Below, one piece after another: positions 16,086 through 22,444 of a DNA stretch of 34,842 nucleotides. The translations under genes were made by a program, and so were the position numbers. Source of the DNA: an uncultured Helicobacter sp. GTDB taxonomy: Bacteria > Campylobacterota > Campylobacteria > Campylobacterales > Helicobacteraceae. Location of the stretch: assembly GCA_947177485.1 (NCBI GenBank), contig CAMWUR010000022.1:1-34842 (forward strand). The letters run 5' to 3'. Below the pieces are notes generated by a model. The model ran no database searches, was not told the origin of the DNA, and saw only the letters and a program-made list of their open reading frames with translations. Each line of letters begins with the position of its first letter. The first letter of the stretch is position 1.

Positions 16086-17274
16086 GATTATTTATAGCCA
16101 AAATGATGTTTTGCACACCACAGAATTTCAGGCAGAAAGTCGTGAAAGTGCTATCCAACATTTTAAACAAAATCAAAATATCCAACTCATAAAAATCACA
16201 CAGATTGCGACAAAAAGAAGCCCACTTTTTTGCAAAACTTTGAGCACAAAAGAGCTTTCTATTGTATTCTATCAATTTGCCATTCTCTTAAATGCTGCTA
16301 TTCCATTGCGCAATCTGCTCGAGAGTCTTGCACAATATCCCCACCCTAAAGTTCAGGCAATGTTTGCGCATGTTTTGCGCGCTGTACAAAATGGGCAACA
16401 GCTATGCGATGGATTTGCGCCTTTTCGTAAAGAGCTTGGCATTGGAATTGAGCTCATCGCCTTAGGAGAAAAAAGCGGAAATCTACCCCAAACTCTGCTG
16501 CTTTTTGTTGATTTTTTGCGCAATAAAGAGCAAAATCAGAAGCGCCTTTTAAACGCGCTTGCGTATCCAATTTTTTTATTCATTGCAATTATTGGTGCGC
16601 TGTTTATCATTATCGGATTTCTATTGCCCCAATTTGAAAGTCTATTTATGAGTTTTAATAAACAGCTTCCTCCGCTTACACAATTCCTTTTTTCTTTGCA
16701 GATTCTCATAACACCTCTTTTTTTGGCAGGCTACGCGATAAGTTCTTGCGCAATCGTACTTTTTTGGATTTTGTTGCGTCAAAATGAAACATTGAATCGA
16801 AGCTTTGATGCATTCTTGTTGCGGATTCCATTTATAGGAAATCTTTTACGTGCGCAACATCTATTCTTTTATTTTTCGACAATGAAACTCCTATTTGCCG
16901 CAGGCTTTGTGCTCGATAATGTCCTCGACCTTTGCACCAAAACATGTGCAAATAGCGCCTTGCGTGCGCGACTTGCAATGATTCCAACGTATCTCAAACA
17001 GGGGCAAACCTTGAGTGATTCGATGCAGCATGTGCATGTTTTTACACCTATTGTGCTTGCGCTCATTGCGGCGGCGCAAAAGAGTGGCGAAATGGAAAAA
17101 ATGCTCCACACAGCCGCCGAGCTCTATGGGAGCGAATCGGCGCACAAACAAGCGCAGCTACTTGCGCTCATCGAACCGCTTATGACTTGCCTTATGGCAG
17201 GTGTTGTGCTGCTCATCGCATTGGGCGTGTTTTTACCTTTGTGGGAGCTGAATGCAGTTGGCGCGCAGTGGTAG
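16075..17274 (+). CDS. GspF/PilC-type inner-membrane platform protein (CtsF/MshG-like)
   Basis: Polytopic platform protein on which pilins are assembled. It has two repeated GspF domains of about 120 residues, each ending in membrane helices: LAYPIFLFIAIIGALFIIIG near 165-190, FLAGYAISSCAIVLFWILL near 220-240, and a final helix near 370-395. 399 aa from ATG 16075. The in-frame TTG 16051 and ATG 16063 are alternatives that add 8 or 4 residues. It overlaps the ATPase gene by 11 bases and is the last gene of the operon, converging on glmU with one base between the stop codons. No pseudopilin or prepilin peptidase gene follows. Confidence 0.9.
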   Translation: MTFEIIYSQNDVLHTTEFQAESRESAIQHFKQNQNIQLIKITQIATKRSPLFCKTLSTKELSIVFYQFAILLNAAIPLRNLLESLAQYPHPKVQAMFAHVLRAVQNGQQLCDGFAPFRKELGIGIELIALGEKSGNLPQTLLLFVDFLRNKEQNQKRLLNALAYPIFLFIAIIGALFIIIGFLLPQFESLFMSFNKQLPPLTQFLFSLQILITPLFLAGYAISSCAIVLFWILLRQNETLNRSFDAFLLRIPFIGNLLRAQHLFFYFSTMKLLFAAGFVLDNVLDLCTKTCANSALRARLAMIPTYLKQGQTLSDSMQHVHVFTPIVLALIAAAQKSGEMEKMLHTAAELYGSESAHKQAQLLALIEPLMTCLMAGVVLLIALGVFLPLWELNAVGAQW

Positions 17275-17275
17275 G

Positions 17276-18826
17276 CTAGCGTCCCCCACCCACGAAATGC
17301 AGCAGCTCGAGCTCATCGCCTTCTTTGGGTATGTGGCTGCTCCATTGGTCTTTTTTGAGTACTTCTCCATTGAGTGCAATTGCAACAACTTTAGAATCCA
17401 CGCCTAATTTGCGCAAAATACCTTGTACATGCAAGCCTTTTTCCACACTCTGCCATTCTCCATTAATCTTGAGCTGTGTTTGTGCTTTGGTTTCTGTGTT
17501 GGTTGTTGCCACAGGCTGCTGCCAGATTCCGTTAAAAAAACGTTCATAGAATCCATCGATATTTGCCTGCGGTGTGCGCGAGATACCAAGTGCACCATTT
17601 GGAATATCTTTGGTAATCGTGCTACCTGCTGCAATCATAATACAATCACCAATATTCACCGGTGCAACAAGCTGTGTATCACTGCCGATGAACACATCTT
17701 TGCCAATTTTTGTGTGATGTTTTTCCTTGCCATCATAATTGCAAGTAATCACACCCGCGCCAATGTTGCTGCCACTGCCAATCTCGCAATCGCCCAAATA
17801 ACTCAAATGCCCTGCCTTGATGCCATGCAAAATTGCCTTTTTAGTTTCAACAAAATTTCCAATATGAGCTTTGGTAATCATACTCTGTGGGCGAATATGC
17901 GCAAAAGGTCCCACATCGCTGCACACAATCTTACTATCTTCAATCACACTATGCGCCTTAATGTGTGCGTCTTCAAGCATACATGCACCAAGAATCTGCA
18001 CGCCACTTTCAAGCTCGCATTCACCGCTAAATTGCGCACGCGAATCGATATAGATTGTGTGAGGCAAGTGCATGCGCACCCCCGCTTTTTGCCAGTGTGT
18101 GCGGATTTTATGTAACATTATTTCTTCGGCGATATTTAAATCTAGCTTAGTATTGACACCTTTAAAGTTCTCCTCGTTCACAATGAGTGAAACAAGCTCT
18201 TTGGAATCAGCGAGCAGAGAATGAATGATGTCGGTCAGATAATATTCTTTTTGTGCATTATCGTTTGTGAGCTTTGGCAGATATGCATGCAAAATGGGCA
18301 ACGGGAAGAGATAGACGCCGGCATTGACGGTCGTGATTTGTTTTTGCAGCTCTGTTGCGTCCTTTTCTTCGACAATGCCGATGATTTTTTTACCATTTAG
18401 AATCACGCGTCCATAGCCGCTGCCATCGTCTAGCTCGAGAATGCTCATCACGGTCGATTCCGCACCAAACTCGAGAAATTGTTGCAGCTCTTCGGAGCAC
18501 ACAAGCGGCATATCGCCATTGAGGACAAGCAGCCTTTCATGCTTTGGTGTGTATTGTTGTAAAAATGAGGCAATCGCCCCACCCGTGCCGGGGAGATTAT
18601 GATGGTCTTGACGCACGCAGCGCACACCAATAAACGAATCGCGCACCATTTTTTCGACTTTGTCAGCATGATGAAAGACGACAACGCTCACATCATCGCT
18701 GATTTTTTGTGCTTCATTGATGCTATAATAGAGCATCTCGCGTCCGCAAAGCTTGTGCAAGACTTTGGGCGTGCTCGAATGCATGCGGCTTCCTGCACCT
18801 GCTGCCAAAACCACAACAGAACACAT
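17276..18826 (-). CDS. glmU: GlmU fused to a C-terminal ThiS-like sulfur carrier domain
   Basis: Bifunctional GlmU makes UDP-GlcNAc: C-terminal acetyltransfer to glucosamine-1-phosphate, then N-terminal uridylyl transfer. Residues 4-22 hold the pyrophosphorylase loop LAAGAGSRM with PKVLHKL; NGDMPLV near 100 and VNAGVYLF near 168 follow. The left-handed beta-helix (about 250-425) has GPFAHIRP, GHLSYLGD and NYDGKEKHHT. Helicobacter GlmU normally ends near residue 430. Here a linker of about 20 residues leads in frame into residues 452-516 (17276-17473), which match ThiS: ALNGEVLKKDQW and LELLHFVGGGR. ThiS is the sulfur donor for the thiamin thiazole ring. No in-frame ATG separates the parts. 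The last residue, Arg, follows the Gly-Gly-Gly end that ThiS usually exposes. The start ATG is preceded by AAGGAGC. Confidence 0.92.
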   Translation of the reverse strand: MCSVVVLAAGAGSRMHSSTPKVLHKLCGREMLYYSINEAQKISDDVSVVVFHHADKVEKMVRDSFIGVRCVRQDHHNLPGTGGAIASFLQQYTPKHERLLVLNGDMPLVCSEELQQFLEFGAESTVMSILELDDGSGYGRVILNGKKIIGIVEEKDATELQKQITTVNAGVYLFPLPILHAYLPKLTNDNAQKEYYLTDIIHSLLADSKELVSLIVNEENFKGVNTKLDLNIAEEIMLHKIRTHWQKAGVRMHLPHTIYIDSRAQFSGECELESGVQILGACMLEDAHIKAHSVIEDSKIVCSDVGPFAHIRPQSMITKAHIGNFVETKKAILHGIKAGHLSYLGDCEIGSGSNIGAGVITCNYDGKEKHHTKIGKDVFIGSDTQLVAPVNIGDCIMIAAGSTITKDIPNGALGISRTPQANIDGFYERFFNGIWQQPVATTNTETKAQTQLKINGEWQSVEKGLHVQGILRKLGVDSKVVAIALNGEVLKKDQWSSHIPKEGDELELLHFVGGGR

Positions 18827-18862
18827 TTCTTGCTCCTTTGTTATTGTGAGGCTTTTTAGATA

Positions 18863-18871
18863 ATTTTAACA
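18863..18871 (-). promoter_or_regulatory. Possible extended -10 promoter of glmU
   Basis: On the - strand this reads TGTTAAAAT, one mismatch from the TGTTATAAT elements elsewhere in the window. It would start RNA about 30 bases before the glmU ATG. It lies in the 97-base divergent gap shared with motA. Confidence 0.4.
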
Positions 18872-18881
18872 CAAAATCCTA

Positions 18882-18887
18882 TATAAT
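18882..18887 (+). promoter_or_regulatory. Probable -10 element of the motA-motB-fliP run
   Basis: TATAAT, about 36 bases before the motA ATG at 18924, with a strong Shine-Dalgarno AGGAGG at 18912-18917. No TG extension. No sigma-28 or sigma-54 consensus was recognised in this gap. Confidence 0.5.
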
Positions 18888-18923
18888 TGCTATTTTGTGT
18901 AGTTAAGGCACAGGAGGAATCTT

Positions 18924-19691
18924 ATGGATTTAGCGTCAGTCATTGGTATGGTTGCCGTATGGGTGCTGCTTGGAGCAGCGATGTTGCAAGGAGCAGGGAT
19001 TGGTCCTTATATCGATATTCCATCTGTTCTAATTACCTTCGGTGGTTCGATTTCTGCTTTGATGATTTCCTACAAAATGGAACATATCAAAGGCTTCGTA
19101 AAATTCTTCTTGCTTGCGTTCAAGCCTGCTCAAGAATTTGATGTTCCTGCGCTTGTCAAAAAATTGGTGGATTATTCCACACAAGCGCGCCGAGACGGAA
19201 TCCTCTCGCTCGAACAAAGTGCAAATCAAGAAGAAAATGACTTCTTGCGCAAAGGCTTAGGAATGGCGATTGATGGTGGAGAAGCAGACACAATCCGCGA
19301 ACTTCTTGAGCTTGATATGGACCAAGCACTTGGTCGCCACAAAGAAAATGCAGGCATTTTTGCCACATGGGGTGCTCTCTCTGGTGGTTATGGAATGCTT
19401 GGGACGCTCATTGGACTTGTGGCGATGCTTTTGAACATGTCCGACCCAAGCGCGATTGGTCCTGCGATGGCGGTGGCGCTGATTACAACTTTTTATGGTT
19501 CTTTGATTGGGAATGTTTTGGGTTCTCCTATTAATAATATCCTGATTATTCGCGCCAACGACGAAGCGCTCGTGCAGCAGCTCATCATCGAAGGAATCAT
19601 GTCGATTCAACGTGGCGACAACCCACGAACACTTGAGCAAAAGCTACTCTCATTTTTGCCGCCTTCACAACGTGTGAGCCAATTTGAATAA
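18924..19691 (+). CDS. motA: Flagellar stator protein MotA, PomA-like
   Basis: Inner-membrane stator subunit that conducts ions and pushes on the rotor. 255 aa, four membrane helices at about 3-22, 32-52, 147-170 and 180-205, with a cytoplasmic loop of charged residues (ARRDGILSLE near 90-100) between helices 2 and 3. Helices 3 and 4 read GMLGTLIGLVAMLLNM and GPAMAVALITTFYG, which resembles PomA and MotP rather than the H. pylori MotA as I remember it (APTMGLVGAVMGL). Where PomA has Ala-Pro-Ala before GMLGTLIGL, this protein has Ser-Gly-Gly, so the conserved helix-3 proline is missing; the helix-4 proline (GSPI) is present. Ten bases before motB. Confidence 0.92.
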   Translation: MDLASVIGMVAVWVLLGAAMLQGAGIGPYIDIPSVLITFGGSISALMISYKMEHIKGFVKFFLLAFKPAQEFDVPALVKKLVDYSTQARRDGILSLEQSANQEENDFLRKGLGMAIDGGEADTIRELLELDMDQALGRHKENAGIFATWGALSGGYGMLGTLIGLVAMLLNMSDPSAIGPAMAVALITTFYGSLIGNVLGSPINNILIIRANDEALVQQLIIEGIMSIQRGDNPRTLEQKLLSFLPPSQRVSQFE

Positions 19692-19701
19692 GGACACATA
19701 A

Positions 19702-20487
19702 ATGGCGAAATGTCCACCTTGTGATTGCCCCCAAGTTTTGCCTCCATGGCTCGGAACTTTTGGGGATTTGATGAGTTTGTTGCTCACATTTTTTATTCTT
19801 CTCCTTTCGATGGCGAGTTTCGATGCCAAGCCCCTCACCGAAGCTGAAAGCAGCATGCGAGGAGCTTTGAGCATGTTGCCAGGCGGCGTCAAGACAGAAC
19901 CGGGTAAAAACCGCACACAAACGCAAGCCGAGATGATTCCCGAGTCTGAAACGGCTGCTGAAGTCAAGAGGGTTGAGAGTCTCTATGTCGAATTGCAACA
20001 AATGCTCCAAGTTTCAGATGGCACATCAGACATCACAAGCGATGGAGAAGAAGGCTTTGTAATGCGCCTCCCTGCCGGGCTTTTGTTTGAACCGGGGCAA
20101 ACAAGCATCAAAGACCAAGACGGCATGCAATTCATTCGCCGTCTTGCCATGATTGCGCGCAGCTATCCACCCAATATCTACATCGAAGTGCGTGGGCATG
20201 TCGATAGCGACCCCTTGCCACCAGATTCTGCATACCATGACAAATGGCTACTTTCAGCGATGCGTGCATTGAGTGTTGCACGAATCATCAAACAACATGG
20301 TTTTCCAGCGGAGCGGATTCTCACACTCGGGCGAGGCGACCAAGAGCCAATGAGTCGCGCGCGCGATGTGCGCAGCAAACTCGAAAATGACCGTGTCGAT
20401 GTGTATTTCTATCCCAAACGTCTTGATGAGGGTTTGAGCCCTGAAAAAGTCATCAATAAAAATGTTCTGCAATCTTCTTCGCGCTAG
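19702..20487 (+). CDS. motB: Flagellar stator protein MotB, PomB-like
   Basis: Stator subunit anchored to peptidoglycan. 261 aa: a cysteine-rich start (MAKCPPCDCPQ), one membrane helix at about 18-38 with the ion-binding Asp22 in TFGDLMSLLLTFFILLLS, a plug/linker region, and an OmpA-like peptidoglycan-binding domain at about 120-245 (EVRGHVDSDPLP, LSAMRALSVARII, NDRVDVYFYP). The helix and the Cys/Pro start are close to PomB of Na+ motors (CDCPP... TFADLMSLL) and unlike the proton-type H. pylori MotB (PYADFLSLL). Na+ coupling is inferred, not shown. The last 26 bases overlap fliP. Confidence 0.92.
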   Translation: MAKCPPCDCPQVLPPWLGTFGDLMSLLLTFFILLLSMASFDAKPLTEAESSMRGALSMLPGGVKTEPGKNRTQTQAEMIPESETAAEVKRVESLYVELQQMLQVSDGTSDITSDGEEGFVMRLPAGLLFEPGQTSIKDQDGMQFIRRLAMIARSYPPNIYIEVRGHVDSDPLPPDSAYHDKWLLSAMRALSVARIIKQHGFPAERILTLGRGDQEPMSRARDVRSKLENDRVDVYFYPKRLDEGLSPEKVINKNVLQSSSR

Positions 20488-21322
20488 TACGCTATTATTA
20501 CTTTTAGGCGCGGTCTTAGCCGCACCGGGCGACCCAATCACAACGCCGCAAGTCCCCCAGCCCGTGCAGCAGATTCAGCAAGAAGCACAAACGCGCCGCC
20601 AAGCGCCGCCGCTTGCTCCGATTCGCCCCACGCCGCCATCTGTCAATCTGACAATCGGCGCGCCAACAGACCCCGGCGATTTGGTAACATTGCTTAACAT
20701 TGTCGTTGTCCTCACCCTCCTTGTCCTCGCACCATCGCTCATCTTGGTGATGACAAGCTTTGCACGTATCGTCATTGTTTTTTCATTTTTGCGCACAGCA
20801 ATGGGAACGCAACAATCTCCCCCGACACAACTCATCGTGTCGCTTGCAATGGTGCTTACCTTTTTTATCATGGAACCTGTGGCAAAACAAAGCTATGAGC
20901 AAGGAATCCGCCCTTATCTTGATAGACAGATTAGCTATGATGTCGCATTTGAGATTGCTGCAAAGCCCTTTAAGGAGTTTATGATTTATAATACGCGCGA
21001 AAAAGACATTGGTTTGTTCTACCGAATCCGCAATATGGAATCGCCTCAAACCGTTGACGACATTCCGATTCTGATTGCCTTGCCCGCATTTATGATTAGT
21101 GAAATCAAAACAGCCTTTCAGATTGGATTCTTGCTCTATCTCCCATTTTTAGCAGTTGATATGGTGATTAGCTCCATTCTTATGGCAATGGGTATGATGA
21201 TGCTCCCTCCGGTGATGATTTCGCTGCCGTTTAAGATTCTTGTTTTTGTGATGGTTGATGGCTTCAATCTGCTGACAGGAAATCTTGTCGCGAGCTTCAA
21301 ATATGCTCCCGGAGCGGGCTAA
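20462..21322 (+). CDS. fliP: Flagellar export apparatus protein FliP
   Basis: Core component of the FliPQR export gate in the flagellar basal body. 286 aa. A signal peptide (about 1-20) leads into an unusually long Pro/Gln/Arg-rich stretch (about 22-65), then membrane segments at about 75-100 and 115-135 with the family motif SFLRTAMGTQQSPPTQLIVSL in outline, a periplasmic loop, and paired C-terminal segments (LPFLAVDMVISSILMAMGMM, GFNLLTGNLVASF). The H. pylori protein is about 248 aa, so the N-terminus here is extended. ATG 20462 lies inside motB, overlapping by 26 bases. glmU close to fliP is also seen in H. pylori; here motAB lies between them. Confidence 0.93.
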   Translation: MFCNLLRASTLLLLLGAVLAAPGDPITTPQVPQPVQQIQQEAQTRRQAPPLAPIRPTPPSVNLTIGAPTDPGDLVTLLNIVVVLTLLVLAPSLILVMTSFARIVIVFSFLRTAMGTQQSPPTQLIVSLAMVLTFFIMEPVAKQSYEQGIRPYLDRQISYDVAFEIAAKPFKEFMIYNTREKDIGLFYRIRNMESPQTVDDIPILIALPAFMISEIKTAFQIGFLLYLPFLAVDMVISSILMAMGMMMLPPVMISLPFKILVFVMVDGFNLLTGNLVASFKYAPGAG

Positions 21323-22435
21323 ATGGATTGTTCCTTACGTGGAATCTGTGGCGGTTGTTCGTTGCGCTTGCCCTATGAACAACAGCTGATGGACAAGGTG
21401 CAGCATTTCCAAGAGAATTTTGCTGACTTGCCAAAGCCCTCTGTGTTTGCCTCTCCTCCTTTTGCCTTTCGCGCTCGTGCCGAGTTTCGTGTGGTTTTCG
21501 AGAATGGCAGATTATCCTATTGTCTTTCTGGTCAAGATAAAAGGATAAAGATAAAATCATGCCCAATTCTCTTGCAACCCTTGCAGCAACTCTTTTCTCC
21601 ACTCATCGCGCTACTGGAACAAAGCGAGATTCTCGCGCACAAACTCTTTGGAATCGAGTTCCTTGCCTCAACGCAAAATGAAGTGCTCATGACATTGCTC
21701 TATCATAAAAAGCTCGATGATTTTTGGCTCGCATGTGCGCAGAATCTGCTCTTTGCGCTTTCGCAAAAGCTCGATTCGACCCTCTCGCTCATCGGACGTG
21801 CGCGCAAACAAAAGATTGTTTTGGGTGCTTCGTTTGTGCATGAAAGCTTTGTTGTCGCAAAACAGCGCTATGACTATCGGCATTACGAAAGCGCTTTCAC
21901 ACAGCCCAATCCCTTTGCCAACGCACAGATGTTGGAATGGGCATGCGCGCAAAGTGTGGGCACGCAGGGCGATTTGCTTGAGCTCTATTGTGGGCTTGGT
22001 AATTTCACGATTCCGCTATCACAATATTTTGAAAAAGTCCTTGCCACAGAAATTTCTAAGATTTCTTTGCGAGCACTGAATGAGAATCTTGCCCTCAATC
22101 ATGTGAAAAACACCCAAATTGCGCGCTTAAGCGCCGATGAAATGCGCGATGCGCTAGAGGGCGTGCGCCCATTTATGCGACTTGCGCATGTCGATTTGTC
22201 GTCTTATCGATTCGAGACGCTCTTTGTCGACCCGCCGCGCGCAGGGCTTGGTGATTGCGTGCTTTTTGCACAGCGCTTTCCACGTATTCTCTATGTTTCG
22301 TGCAACCCACAAACATTGCGCAAAGACCTCGAGACACTCACACAAACACATCGTGTCCAATCGCTTGCTGTGTTTGACCAATTCCCCTACACTCGACATC
22401 TCGAGAGTGCCGTTTTGCTCTCAAAATGTGCCTAG
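21323..22435 (+). CDS. trmA: tRNA (uracil-5-)-methyltransferase with N-terminal Cys cluster
   Basis: SAM-dependent enzyme expected to make m5U54 (ribothymidine) in the T loop. The C-terminal half matches TrmA: SAM site LELYCGLGNFTIPLS near 213-227, FVDPPRAGLGD near 301-311, catalytic Cys in YVSCNPQTL near 327-335, and FDQFPYTRHLE near 354-364. The N-terminus begins MDCSLRGICGGC: Cys3-x5-Cys9-x2-Cys12, with Cys80 in KSCPI. That is the 4Fe-4S ligand spacing of RlmD (RumA), which E. coli TrmA lacks. Which substrate it modifies, tRNA or rRNA, is therefore not fully certain, but the overall match favours TrmA. 370 aa; the start ATG directly follows the fliP stop. Confidence 0.85.
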   Translation: MDCSLRGICGGCSLRLPYEQQLMDKVQHFQENFADLPKPSVFASPPFAFRARAEFRVVFENGRLSYCLSGQDKRIKIKSCPILLQPLQQLFSPLIALLEQSEILAHKLFGIEFLASTQNEVLMTLLYHKKLDDFWLACAQNLLFALSQKLDSTLSLIGRARKQKIVLGASFVHESFVVAKQRYDYRHYESAFTQPNPFANAQMLEWACAQSVGTQGDLLELYCGLGNFTIPLSQYFEKVLATEISKISLRALNENLALNHVKNTQIARLSADEMRDALEGVRPFMRLAHVDLSSYRFETLFVDPPRAGLGDCVLFAQRFPRILYVSCNPQTLRKDLETLTQTHRVQSLAVFDQFPYTRHLESAVLLSKCA

Positions 22436-22444
22436 GTAGCTTTC

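Noticed and set aside
17272-17281. Terminator between the convergent gspF-like and glmU genes
   Set aside because: Only one base separates the stops, and no stem with a T run is visible; transcripts probably overlap.
17423-18115. + strand open frame opposite glmU (230 codons)
   Set aside because: Antisense to the GlmU beta-helix region; composition His/Cys/Asn-rich and no family match.
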